A stretch of 9,507 nt of DNA from Campylobacteraceae bacterium (GCA_027063325.1 JAMOSA010000219.1:1-9507), one strand, 5' to 3'; positions 1 through 7,803 are shown, counted from the first letter of the stretch. Numbers and translations are program-made. The notes: generated from the letters alone by a model not told the origin.

Positions 1-3000
1 CACAAATCAAAAAATCCATTCAAAAAATACAAAGGTTATCACTTTGGATTAATAAAAGAAGATTTTGAAAATCTCTATTTAGATCCTATAGATACAACAA
101 GTGGCAGTGATGGTAGTATATCTGTTGATATTTCAGCAGATAAAAAATTACCAAATGTATCTGCACCTCTTGATATGTTTACAACAATTACAGCAAATGA
201 GCCAGGAGGAAGAGGAGTTAGCAAAAGATTCAATATCTTTTATGCAAACAAAGAGGGTTATATAGGTATAAAACCCAATTTCAAAGATGATTATATAGAT
301 TTGAATGCAAAACCCCAATTTAATATTGTTTATCTCAAAAATCAAAAACCATCTTCTGCTTCTTTGGAATACAAACTTATCAAAGAAGAGAGTGAATATT
401 TTTGGATATTTGAAAATAACTCTTGGGTATATAATGTAACCTATAATGATATAAAAGTAGTCCAAAGCGGTACAGTAAAACTATTAGACTCTGCTACACC
501 TTTGCTTTTGGATAAACTGGATTGGGGTACATATAGATTGGAAGTATATAAAAATAGTACCACTATTAGTAGTTATAGATTTAATAGTGGTTACTGGGGT
601 GATGGTGGTAAACAGACGCCAGATAAGTTACCAATATCTATAAACAAAAAAGAGTTTACTCCAAATGAAAAACTAAAAGTAAATATCAAACCAAAATTTA
701 GTGGTCCTGTTATGATAAATATTGCAAATCAACACATATTCACAACCAAAACCATAAATGCTACAGAGGGTAAAGATATTGAAGTAGAGTTTGATATAGA
801 TAAAAAGTGGGGTAGTAGTGTATATGTATTAGCAACTGCATTTAGAACTCAAGATAAGGTTATGGGTGCAAATAGAGCTATTGGGGTAGCACACTTTAGT
901 ATATTAGACCCAACCAAAATATTAAATCTATCCATAACAGCACCAAAAAGAGTCAAATCAAACACTAAACTATCTGTCATAGTAGAATCAAAAGAGAGTA
1001 AAAACAAAGATATATATCTAACTCTATCTGCTGTTGATAAGGGTATTTTAAATATGACCAGATACCAATTACCAAATCCTGTAAAATACTTTTATGGTCA
1101 ATTGAGACTGGGTGTAAAAATCAAGGATATATATGGCAATTTGATAAAAGCGCAGGGTGAACATGCCATATATGATCAAGGCTCTGGAGATGAGTTTGAA
1201 GAGAGTGAAGTTCAAGATGAACCAGTTACCAACAAAAGAGAGGTAGTAGCTCTAATGAGCAAAAAGATAAAACTACAAAATGGTAAAGCAGAAGTAGAGT
1301 TTGATATACCAAACTATCAAGGGGCATTGGTACTAAATGCAGTTGCATGGAGCAAAAATAGTCTAGGAGAAGCAAACAGCAGTGTAATTGTAAAAGATCC
1401 AATATCAATAGAGCTTTATATGCCAAAATTTTTGAGTGTAGGAGATAGAGCCAAATTTAGTATGAGAGTATCTTTTGACAAAGAAGTACCAAAGGGTGAA
1501 TATACAATTAAAGTACAATCATCTATTTTAAATATTTTGCAAAAAGAGACAACTGTAAATAACAGTGGTAAAGCGGTTATAAAAGATATAGACGCAGAGG
1601 CATTAAAGAGTGGCGAGGCAAATATATCAGTAGAGATATTCAAAGAAAATAGATTAGTTGCAAATAGAGATTTCAAACTCTTTGTAAAGTATCCTTTGCC
1701 AAAACTCTATATAAAAGAGTTTGATATTCTAAAAACTAAACAGAGTATTGATGTTAAAAATATTTTGCAAAAGGCTGATATAAGATCATTGATAGAGGCT
1801 ATATTTAGAGTCTCTTCAACACCTCTAATTCCAAATAAACTCATAAAACAAGAGTTACTAGATTATGCATACAGATGTACAGAACAGAGTGTAAGTAGAG
1901 CCTTTGTGCTACTTGATAGTAAAGACAGATATGAAAAAGAGGAGGTAAACAGAGCTATTGAGAGATTGAGATCTCTACAAAAGTTAGATGGCAGTTTTGG
2001 ATTGTGGAGAGAGAGTAAATCTAACTTGTGGTTGAGTGCATATGCTATGGATTTCTTGACTCAGGCAAATAAAAAAGGATTTAGTGTATCTCAAAAATCT
2101 CTAAAAGAGGGGTTGAGCTATCTTGAGAACTCTCTTAACCGCTGGGCAACAGATAGAAGTGAACAAGAGGCAAATATATATGCTCTTTATGTACTTGCCA
2201 AAAACAAAAGAGTATTTATGAGTAATATTATGCAGTTTGTAAATGATACCCAACCTAAAATAGACTCAGCAATGGCATGGGGTCAGCTTGGTGCTATAAT
2301 GCACCTTATAGGTGAAGAGAATTTAGCAAAAGAGATCTTTCAAAGAGCAAAAGAGTCTCTAAATAGTAGTTATAGTTTTGGATTTTATGGAGGCAAACTT
2401 AGAGACAAAGCTACATTAATTAGACTACTTTTTAAATCAAATCTAAAAAATGAAGCAAACAGACTCTTTATAGATTTGGGTTTGGATCTAAAAAAGAGAA
2501 AGTATCTAAGTACTCAAGAGATGAGTCAAATACTAAGAGCTTCAAATATACTCTCTTTAAAAATGGATAAGATCAAAATAGAAGTTGGTAATCAAATATA
2601 CAGCAGTAACAAACCATACTATATAAGAAGTAAAAATATAAATGACTTTAAGAGAGTTACAAACATAGGTAATAGTGATGTATGGTGGGAATTAAGCTAT
2701 ATAGCAACCCCTACTCTACTTAGCTTTGATAATATTCAAAACAGAGGTTTCAAGATAAAAAGAGTTTTTTATACCCTAAAAGGGGAAGTAGCAAACTTAA
2801 ATCAAATTGCACAAAGTAGTAGATTGGTAGCAGTAATTAGTGGAGAGATTACAGATAGTAGTGTAACAGATCCTATAATAACAGATTTTCTACCGGCTGG
2901 ATTTGAGATTGAAAATCCAAATATAAGCGGTATTGATGCTACAAAAGATCTCTTTTGGTTAGATGGTATCACAAAAGCAATTCACAAAGAGTACAAAGAT

Positions 3001-3759
3001 GATAGATTCAGCGTCTATTTTCACCCTGTCAAGAGATTCAAGTTTGCATATATCCTAAGATCTGTAACTATTGGAGATTTTAATATTGCACCTGTAAAAA
3101 TTGTAGATATGTACAAGCCACAATATAGAGCATTTGATAAATATATTCCAGTTGGTTTGAGTATCATAAAAAATCCAAAACCAAAACAAGAAAATAGCTC
3201 AAAAGGAGGATTAAAAGAGAGTGATTATATATTAGCAGCAACAAAACCTTTGGGTAGTTTGGATAGATTTAATCTATATGAGTTAAATTATCTAAGAAAT
3301 GGTATATTTGCATATATAGGTCTTGACTTTTCGCAGACAAACCAAGCTCTGTTTGAACTCTTTTCGAGATTTAGATGGTACAATCCAACAATATACAGTG
3401 GTTCAGTAGCATATAACAAACTAAATAAAATACAAAGAGAAAATGTACAAAAGTTACTCAAAGAAGAAAAAAGAAGACTTGGAGGATTGGTATTAGCTGA
3501 CTTTTATAGAGTCAATATAAGAGAGTTGGAAAAAGAGTTCTTTTTGCAATATACAAAAGAGGAATTAAGAATATTAAGAAACTCTCTGTTTGCAAGATAT
3601 GGATACAGATTCAAAGATAAAAAACTGCTTGATATATTTTCTCAATTTACATGGTACAAACCAAAAGAGAATATTACAACAGATGAGATTATGGATCAAA
3701 TGGATCCTATACACAAAAGCAATCTCTTGAATATTTTAAGTGTTGAGAGATACAGATAG
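1..3759 (+). CDS. Bacterial alpha-2-macroglobulin family protein with tandem C-terminal YARHG domains (5' end missing)
   Basis: The reading frame is open from base 1 with no start in view, so this is the C-terminal 1,252 residues of a larger protein (E. coli YfhM is about 1,650). The signal peptide or lipobox would lie upstream. The family sits in the periplasm and traps attacking proteases through an internal thioester. Hallmarks, in window residues: macroglobulin beta domains over about 1-600, including the block near 340-370 (VDKGIL, then YFYGQLRLGV) typical of bacterial members; the thioester motif CTEQ at 626-629; an alpha-toroid thioester domain to about 830; and a receptor-binding-like domain ending near 1055 (VDMYKPQYRA). 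A further tail of about 195 residues carries two YARHG-like domains. Cys626 is the only cysteine visible. The stop overlaps the pbpC start by one base. The internal ATG at 175 is not the real start, because the homology continues upstream of it. The family call is firm; the function is by analogy. Confidence 0.93.
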   Translation, partial: HKSKNPFKKYKGYHFGLIKEDFENLYLDPIDTTSGSDGSISVDISADKKLPNVSAPLDMFTTITANEPGGRGVSKRFNIFYANKEGYIGIKPNFKDDYIDLNAKPQFNIVYLKNQKPSSASLEYKLIKEESEYFWIFENNSWVYNVTYNDIKVVQSGTVKLLDSATPLLLDKLDWGTYRLEVYKNSTTISSYRFNSGYWGDGGKQTPDKLPISINKKEFTPNEKLKVNIKPKFSGPVMINIANQHIFTTKTINATEGKDIEVEFDIDKKWGSSVYVLATAFRTQDKVMGANRAIGVAHFSILDPTKILNLSITAPKRVKSNTKLSVIVESKESKNKDIYLTLSAVDKGILNMTRYQLPNPVKYFYGQLRLGVKIKDIYGNLIKAQGEHAIYDQGSGDEFEESEVQDEPVTNKREVVALMSKKIKLQNGKAEVEFDIPNYQGALVLNAVAWSKNSLGEANSSVIVKDPISIELYMPKFLSVGDRAKFSMRVSFDKEVPKGEYTIKVQSSILNILQKETTVNNSGKAVIKDIDAEALKSGEANISVEIFKENRLVANRDFKLFVKYPLPKLYIKEFDILKTKQSIDVKNILQKADIRSLIEAIFRVSSTPLIPNKLIKQELLDYAYRCTEQSVSRAFVLLDSKDRYEKEEVNRAIERLRSLQKLDGSFGLWRESKSNLWLSAYAMDFLTQANKKGFSVSQKSLKEGLSYLENSLNRWATDRSEQEANIYALYVLAKNKRVFMSNIMQFVNDTQPKIDSAMAWGQLGAIMHLIGEENLAKEIFQRAKESLNSSYSFGFYGGKLRDKATLIRLLFKSNLKNEANRLFIDLGLDLKKRKYLSTQEMSQILRASNILSLKMDKIKIEVGNQIYSSNKPYYIRSKNINDFKRVTNIGNSDVWWELSYIATPTLLSFDNIQNRGFKIKRVFYTLKGEVANLNQIAQSSRLVAVISGEITDSSVTDPIITDFLPAGFEIENPNISGIDATKDLFWLDGITKAIHKEYKDDRFSVYFHPVKRFKFAYILRSVTIGDFNIAPVKIVDMYKPQYRAFDKYIPVGLSIIKNPKPKQENSSKGGLKESDYILAATKPLGSLDRFNLYELNYLRNGIFAYIGLDFSQTNQALFELFSRFRWYNPTIYSGSVAYNKLNKIQRENVQKLLKEEKRRLGGLVLADFYRVNIRELEKEFFLQYTKEELRILRNSLFARYGYRFKDKKLLDIFSQFTWYKPKENITTDEIMDQMDPIHKSNLLNILSVERYR
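1876..1887 (+). other. Thioester motif Cys-Thr-Glu-Gln of the macroglobulin
   Basis: The codons tgt aca gaa cag encode CTEQ within the context YAYRCTEQSVSR. In thioester macroglobulins the Cys and Gln side chains of a CxEQ motif form the reactive thioester bond. Both are kept here, so the protein is probably of the thioester-active type rather than one of the bacterial paralogues that lack it. The residue before Cys is Arg, where the usual forms have Gly (GCGEQ in animals, YGCLEQ in E. coli). Confidence 0.9.
3168..3756 (+). other. C-terminal extension with two YARHG-like domains
   Basis: After the point where the macroglobulin fold should end there is a charged linker (about 3168-3260), then two similar segments. 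Copy 1 (about 3270-3470) has LRNGIFAYIGLDF, then FSRFRWYNP. Copy 2 (about 3550-3756) has LRNSLFARYGYRF, then FSQFTWYKP. The paired Trp-Tyr dipeptides are encoded at 3376-3381 and 3652-3657, 92 codons apart. The order LRN, FARYG, F, WY, and then a final N..L..E helix matches the YARHG domain (Pfam PF13308 as I recall it), which is thought to act outside the cytoplasm and has no known function. Copy 1 has lost the Arg-aromatic-Gly core; copy 2 is close to consensus. The domain assignment is made by eye. Confidence 0.75.
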
Positions 3760-5795
3760 TGAAAAAGACTCTAAAGATTCTAAAGTGGTTACTTTGGGTA
3801 ACTGCTTTTATCTTTGGAGTTATCATACTTTTGCATCTATTTTATCCAATACCACTAAAAAAAACACAGGAGTACTCCAAAACAGTATATGACAAAAATG
3901 GTAAGCTACTATATGCTACAACCAATCAAAATGGTATATGGCGTTTTAAAACAGATTTGCAAAAGATAGATCCTCTATATATAAAGATGCTTCTAAATTA
4001 TGAAGATAAACATTTTCAAAATCACTTTGGCGTAGATTTTTTGGCTCTTTTTAGGGCTACTTTTCAATATATCCAAAATGGTTATATTGTATCTGGTGCT
4101 TCTACTATTACTATGCAACTTGCAAAACTATTAGAACCCAAAAAAAGAACTATTGCAAATAAACTTTTTGAGATATTAAGAGCTTTTGAGTTGGAACTTT
4201 TTTACACTAAAGAGGAGATTTTAAGCTACTATTTGACACTCACTCCATATGGTGGAAATGTAGAGAGTATTACTGCTGGTTGCTGGAGATACTTTGGCAA
4301 ACCTCCTGTATCTCTTAGCCCAAGTGAAGCAGCAATGCTTGTTGCTCTGCCACAAGCTCCAGAAGCAAACAGAGCTGACAAAAATCCCAAAAGAGCCAAA
4401 AGATCAAGAGACAAAGTACTTTTACGCTCATTTCAAAGTAGTATTATCAGCAAAAAATTATATACAGAAGCAATAACACAAACTCTACCCCAAAAACTAT
4501 ATCCATTTCCAAGGTATGCTCCACACCTTTGCCAAAGAGTATTAAAGGAGAAAAAGAGTTTATATACCACAATAGATAAAGATTTACAAAAGAGTCTTCA
4601 GCGTTGGGCTAGACTAAAGGGTGAAATTATGCCAAAAGATGTAACAGTAGCTTCTGTCATAGTAGATAATAAAAACTATGAAATAGTAGCATATCTTGGC
4701 AGTCACTATATGTTTAGTAAAAAGACACAAGGCTATATCGATATGGTTCAAGCTATGCGCTCTCCTGGATCTACCCTAAAACCATTTATATATGCTTTGG
4801 CTTTTCAAGAGCATCTTATAGATCCACTTACTATAATAGAAGATAAAGAGAGTGTATTTTCAGACTACAAACCCAAAAACTTCAACAAGCTTTATAATGG
4901 TGAAGTTACTATTGCATATGCTTTGCAACATTCACTCAATATTCCTGCTGTAAAAGTCTTGCAAAGAGTTGGAGTTAATAGATTTGTAGATCTTTTAAAT
5001 AGTGTTACAGATATTAAAATACCAAAAAACAGAGCCTCTTTATCTATAGCTTTAGGTGGTCTTGGGGTAAATATGATGCAACTTGCTTCACTCTATACTG
5101 CTTTGGCAAATGATGGAATTGCCAAAAAAATATCATATATAAAAGGTCAAAAGAGTAAAAAAATAAAATTCCTAAGTAAAAAAGCTTCAAGAAAAACAAA
5201 TGCAATACTCCAAGAAGTTACACCTCCAAAAGGGTTTATACAAGAGGCTGTAAAGATAGCTTTCAAAACAGGTACCAGTTATGGATATAGAGATTTTTGG
5301 AGTGTGGCTTATACCAAAGATTATACAGTAGTACTTTTGGTTGCAAAACCAAATGCCAAACCTATGCTAAGAAGCAGTGGATTAAAAAGTGCTGCTCCAC
5401 TTGCATTTGAGATAATGGGTATTATAAACTCATTATATGGTCTAAATAGTTGGGATTACAGTAGCAAAGAGTATCTTGTAAAACCGCCAAAACTACTACG
5501 CTACTTTGATAAAAAAGAGAATGAAAATTTGCATAAATTTACTTTTGCCTATCCAAAAGAGGGTACAAGATACCGTAGCAGTAACTGCAAAGATGTAAAA
5601 GTAACTGCACTTTTGAAAAATGGCAAACCTCCATATATCTGGTATATGGACGGCAAACAGATAAAGAAAAATTCTGCAAAGATTTCATACTCTTTTGATA
5701 GCGGCAGCCATACAATTACTGCTATTGATAGCATAGCTAGAATAGTTACCCAAAATATATGGGTGGACAAGCCAGACTGCAAAAACAGCAACTAA
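3759..5795 (+). CDS. pbpC: Penicillin-binding protein 1C (bifunctional transglycosylase/transpeptidase)
   Basis: This 678-residue class A PBP is anchored in the inner membrane by one segment (residues 9-29) and builds and cross-links peptidoglycan in the periplasm. The GT51 glycosyltransferase domain (about 40-220) shows the catalytic Glu82-Asp83 in YEDKHFQNHFGVD, then GASTITMQLAKLLEP (113-127), where TMQ is typical of the 1C subgroup. The transpeptidase domain (about 265-560) has all three motifs: Ser338-TLK, Ser392-LN and Lys503-TGTS. A BiPBP_C domain fills about 598-670. All active-site residues are intact. The length is somewhat below the roughly 770 residues of E. coli PbpC. The start is GTG, overlapping the macroglobulin TAG as TAGTG, which suggests translational coupling. 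No other start is near (the next Met is residue 77). Pairing with a macroglobulin is the conserved arrangement for this family. Confidence 0.95.
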   Translation: MKKTLKILKWLLWVTAFIFGVIILLHLFYPIPLKKTQEYSKTVYDKNGKLLYATTNQNGIWRFKTDLQKIDPLYIKMLLNYEDKHFQNHFGVDFLALFRATFQYIQNGYIVSGASTITMQLAKLLEPKKRTIANKLFEILRAFELELFYTKEEILSYYLTLTPYGGNVESITAGCWRYFGKPPVSLSPSEAAMLVALPQAPEANRADKNPKRAKRSRDKVLLRSFQSSIISKKLYTEAITQTLPQKLYPFPRYAPHLCQRVLKEKKSLYTTIDKDLQKSLQRWARLKGEIMPKDVTVASVIVDNKNYEIVAYLGSHYMFSKKTQGYIDMVQAMRSPGSTLKPFIYALAFQEHLIDPLTIIEDKESVFSDYKPKNFNKLYNGEVTIAYALQHSLNIPAVKVLQRVGVNRFVDLLNSVTDIKIPKNRASLSIALGGLGVNMMQLASLYTALANDGIAKKISYIKGQKSKKIKFLSKKASRKTNAILQEVTPPKGFIQEAVKIAFKTGTSYGYRDFWSVAYTKDYTVVLLVAKPNAKPMLRSSGLKSAAPLAFEIMGIINSLYGLNSWDYSSKEYLVKPPKLLRYFDKKENENLHKFTFAYPKEGTRYRSSNCKDVKVTALLKNGKPPYIWYMDGKQIKKNSAKISYSFDSGSHTITAIDSIARIVTQNIWVDKPDCKNSN

Positions 5796-5806
5796 ACAGT
5801 AACAAC

Positions 5807-5822
5807 CAATATTACACTATTG
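5807..5822. terminator. Weak hairpin between convergent genes, possible bidirectional terminator
   Basis: The 34-base gap between the convergent pbpC and membrane-protein stop codons holds the inverted repeat CAATA (5807-5811) and TATTG (5818-5822) around a six-base loop. The stem is short and AT-rich, and no clear U-run follows on either strand, so it is a poor intrinsic terminator. It is listed only because some termination is expected between convergent operons. Confidence 0.15.
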
Positions 5823-5829
5823 TAACCAT

Positions 5830-6222
5830 TTACCAAACAAGAGCTTCATAGAGTAGCCATGGATATAGAGCAAACTGCAGTATATAGAGCCATAAAGGGA
5901 CTCTTTTGTTTAGCAGTGTTGCTGTTACTACATCAATTTCTTGTTTGATATATATCTTTTGTATAAACTCAAGTTTGGTGAATATATCAAAAATTTTCAG
6001 TGCTATTATAGCTATCATTGGAGTATTGAGTATATCAAACCACAGTGATACAAAGATAGTATATATATACCCTGTATGCATTGCCAAAAACAGAATAATA
6101 CTTTTGCTGTAAAATCTGTAATTGTTTGCCAAAATTCCTGCTATATTTGGAGCATATTGCCAAATAATTTCAAATATTTCGGCTACTACAGAGATTAGTA
6201 CAACAGTATATATACTCTCCAT
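5830..6222 (-). CDS. Small integral membrane protein of unknown function, coupled to dapE
   Basis: I do not recognise this 130-residue protein. It is very hydrophobic with four probable membrane helices at about residues 4-22, 40-62, 66-84 and 108-127. Several ionisable residues fall within or at the edges of these helices (Glu15, Glu18, His49, Asp79), which is unusual for a purely structural protein and could mean transport or ligand binding. A charged loop (about 85-107) separates helices 3 and 4. There is no signal peptide and no cysteine. Its ATG overlaps the dapE stop by one base (TGATG on the minus strand), so it is probably co-translated as the last gene of the rhodanese-dapE operon. 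A weak purine run (AAGAGAG) precedes the start. The coding call is supported by the coupling and by the well-formed membrane pattern; the function is unknown. Confidence 0.8.
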   Translation of the reverse strand: MESIYTVVLISVVAEIFEIIWQYAPNIAGILANNYRFYSKSIILFLAMHTGYIYTIFVSLWFDILNTPMIAIIALKIFDIFTKLEFIQKIYIKQEIDVVTATLLNKRVPLWLYILQFALYPWLLYEALVW

Positions 6223-7316
6223 CAGAACTCTCTTATTACTTGTGTATATACATCAAATAGTGCTTCAACTTCATCTATACCAACCCTCTCATTTGGTGCA
6301 TGGATTCTGTCATTTACTACTCCACACTCTATTGTTTTTACTCCATATTTGGCAAAAAATCTTGCATCGCTTGTACCTCCGGCTGTAGAGTGTTTTGGTG
6401 GAGTACCACACACATTTGTAATTGCTCTATCAACAAGCTCTACCACCTTTGTATCTGGATTGGTTACAAACGGATATGCAGATTGTGATAACTTTAGTGT
6501 ATAATCCAACCCCCTAAAGTAACTGTCTATAAACTCTTTTATATCCTCTTGGGTTGTTTTTGTTGAGTTTCTTACATTAAACATCATCTTTAACTCTCCT
6601 GGAGTTACATTTGTAACCTCCATACCAGCTCTTATATCTGTAATTACAAATCTGCTTGGAGCAAAATATTCATCTCCATTATCAAGATTTACTCCTGCAA
6701 TCTTTGGCAAAATAGGAGCTATCATATCTATAGGATTTTTTGATTTTTCCGGATATGCTGCATGTCCTTGTAATCCATATAACTTGAGTACTCCATTTAT
6801 AGAACCTCTTCTACCTATCTTTATAGCATCACCAAATCTCTCTTCACTGGTAGGTTCACCCACTATTGCATAATCTGGCAAGAGATCTCTTTGTTGTAAC
6901 TCTTTGAGCATTATTTGAGTACCATAGGTCGCATCTCCTTCTTCATCTGAAGTAAGAAGCAAAGATAAAGTTCCATTAAAATCTTTTGTTCTTGCTAATG
7001 CCTCCACTGATGCTGCTACACCACTTTTCATATCTTGAGAGCCTCTGGCATATATATATCCATCTTCTATCTTTGGTGTAAATGGTTCACTGCTCCAGCC
7101 ACTTCCTGGGGGTACAACATCAACATGACCCGCAAAGCACAAATGCTCTCCATCTCCAAATCTTTTGTATAGAAAGAGATTTTTTACACCACCTTCATTT
7201 TTGTATATGGCATTATAACCATCCAGATAACTCTCTATATACTCCATCAAGCCACCATCATCAGGTGTTATAGATTTTGCAGATAAAAACCTAAGAAGTA
7301 AATCAACAACTTCCAT
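6222..7316 (-). CDS. dapE: Succinyl-diaminopimelate desuccinylase
   Basis: This 364-residue cytoplasmic M20-family zinc hydrolase cleaves N-succinyl-LL-2,6-diaminopimelate to LL-diaminopimelate and succinate, in the pathway to lysine and to the diaminopimelate of peptidoglycan. Metal ligands and catalytic residues are all present by comparison with known DapE: His64 and Asp66 (AGHVDVVPP), Asp95 (GSQDMKSG), the catalytic base Glu125 with Glu126 (SDEEGD), Glu154 (VGEPTS) and His339 (DRIHAPNE). GRRGSINGVLKLYGLQGHAAYP (169-190) is in the dimerisation region, and STAGGTSDARF (310-320) is a DapE-type block. The length is normal for the family. A strong Shine-Dalgarno, AGGGGAG (7324-7330), sits 7 bases before the ATG, inside the last codons of the rhodanese gene. 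The next gene overlaps by one base. Other M20 peptidases look similar, but the motifs fit DapE best. Confidence 0.95.
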   Translation of the reverse strand: MEVVDLLLRFLSAKSITPDDGGLMEYIESYLDGYNAIYKNEGGVKNLFLYKRFGDGEHLCFAGHVDVVPPGSGWSSEPFTPKIEDGYIYARGSQDMKSGVAASVEALARTKDFNGTLSLLLTSDEEGDATYGTQIMLKELQQRDLLPDYAIVGEPTSEERFGDAIKIGRRGSINGVLKLYGLQGHAAYPEKSKNPIDMIAPILPKIAGVNLDNGDEYFAPSRFVITDIRAGMEVTNVTPGELKMMFNVRNSTKTTQEDIKEFIDSYFRGLDYTLKLSQSAYPFVTNPDTKVVELVDRAITNVCGTPPKHSTAGGTSDARFFAKYGVKTIECGVVNDRIHAPNERVGIDEVEALFDVYTQVIREF

Positions 7317-7318
7317 AA

Positions 7319-7675
7319 TTAATCTCCCCTCTTTATATCACCATGCCACATCACTATACCCCCACTGTGATCAATCAAATTACCTTTATATCCCATAGAT
7401 TTGAGATGTCTTTGCAAAGTACCACTTCTGTTTGCTGTACGACAAGTTAAAATTATATCCATGTTGGAAAATTTCTGCATAAATTCATCTGCCCACTCAT
7501 GAAAGAGTGAAGTTGGATATAATTCATCAACTCCTGCTATATGTCCTCTTTTATACTCAAAAGGCTCTCTTACATCTATTAATAGAAACTCTACTTCACC
7601 TCTCTCTCTTGCTTTTAGTAACACCTCCAACTCTTTTGAGTTTACTTTACTCTTTTTTAACAACTCTTTTGCCAT
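7319..7675 (-). CDS. Single-domain rhodanese-like protein
   Basis: This is a 118-residue rhodanese domain, probably a cytoplasmic carrier of persulfide sulfur; the physiological acceptor cannot be told. From the chosen start the protein begins MAKELLKKSKVNSKELEVLL. It carries the conserved block LLIDVREPFEYKRGHI (31-46) and the active-site loop Cys78-RTANR, which fits the CxxxxR rule, with Cys78 as the sulfur-binding residue. There is no signal peptide or membrane helix. A longer frame from an ATG at 7741 would add 22 residues, but that start has no ribosome binding site and the extension would span a TATAAT promoter box. The ATG at 7673-7675 has GGAG five bases upstream. The stop lies 2 bases before dapE, so the two are co-transcribed. 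Confidence 0.92.
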   Translation of the reverse strand: MAKELLKKSKVNSKELEVLLKARERGEVEFLLIDVREPFEYKRGHIAGVDELYPTSLFHEWADEFMQKFSNMDIILTCRTANRSGTLQRHLKSMGYKGNLIDHSGGIVMWHGDIKRGD

Positions 7676-7680
7676 TGTAT

Positions 7681-7684
7681 CTCC
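7681..7684 (-). promoter_or_regulatory. Ribosome binding site of the rhodanese gene (decides the start)
   Basis: On the minus strand TTGGAGATACAATG gives a GGAG Shine-Dalgarno five bases before the ATG at 7673-7675. The alternative upstream ATG at 7739-7741 has no such site, so the shorter protein is preferred. Confidence 0.75.
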
Positions 7685-7711
7685 AATTCTAATGGGAAAA
7701 TAAATTACAAA

Positions 7712-7717
7712 ATTATA
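7712..7717 (-). promoter_or_regulatory. -10 box of the promoter for rhodanese-dapE-membrane protein operon
   Basis: The minus strand reads GGGGTATAATTTTG, a perfect TATAAT box. Transcription would begin near 7705, leaving a leader of about 30 bases before the rhodanese start at 7675. No good -35 hexamer is visible, which is common for housekeeping promoters in Campylobacterota. The position agrees with the start chosen for the rhodanese gene. Confidence 0.55.
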
Positions 7718-7771
7718 CCCCAAAGAGTTGTGTTTACTCATAATATCAGGGATTCAACAACAATATTAGAC

Positions 7772-7777
7772 TATAAT
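7772..7777 (+). promoter_or_regulatory. -10 box of the promoter for the gatC-pilT-cvpA operon
   Basis: A perfect TATAAT follows an AT-rich stretch with no convincing -35 hexamer at the usual distance. Transcription would begin near 7784, about 26 bases before the gatC start. This box and the opposing one on the minus strand are about 55 bases apart, so the two operons diverge from one small control region. Confidence 0.5.
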
Positions 7778-7798
7778 TCCTACATAATCTATAAATAA

Positions 7799-7803
7799 AA
7801 GGA
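7799..7803 (+). promoter_or_regulatory. Ribosome binding site of gatC (decides the start)
   Basis: AAGGA at 7799-7803 directly abuts an ATG at 7804, which is too close for use by that codon. It lies six bases before the in-frame GTG at 7810, a normal spacing. This favours GTG as the true start. Confidence 0.65.

Noticed and set aside
175..177. ATG as the start of the macroglobulin gene
   Set aside because: The frame is open back to base 1 and the upstream residues read as macroglobulin sequence, so this is an internal Met of a truncated gene.
559..591. Perfect 10-base inverted repeat (ACCACTATTA and TAATAGTGGT) with a 13-base loop inside the macroglobulin gene
   Set aside because: It lies in the middle of a normal coding stretch with no nearby gene boundary. 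In AT-rich DNA of this length one such repeat is likely by chance, and no U-run follows.
1226..1676. Minus-strand open frames inside the macroglobulin gene
   Set aside because: They are antisense shadows of a well-supported gene, with no ribosome binding site, no recognisable domains and low-complexity Leu/Ser-rich composition.
5906..6488. Plus-strand open frames opposite the membrane-protein gene and dapE
   Set aside because: They lie antisense to dapE or to the coupled membrane protein, and the composition is what the complement of such genes gives. No start signals or motifs support them.
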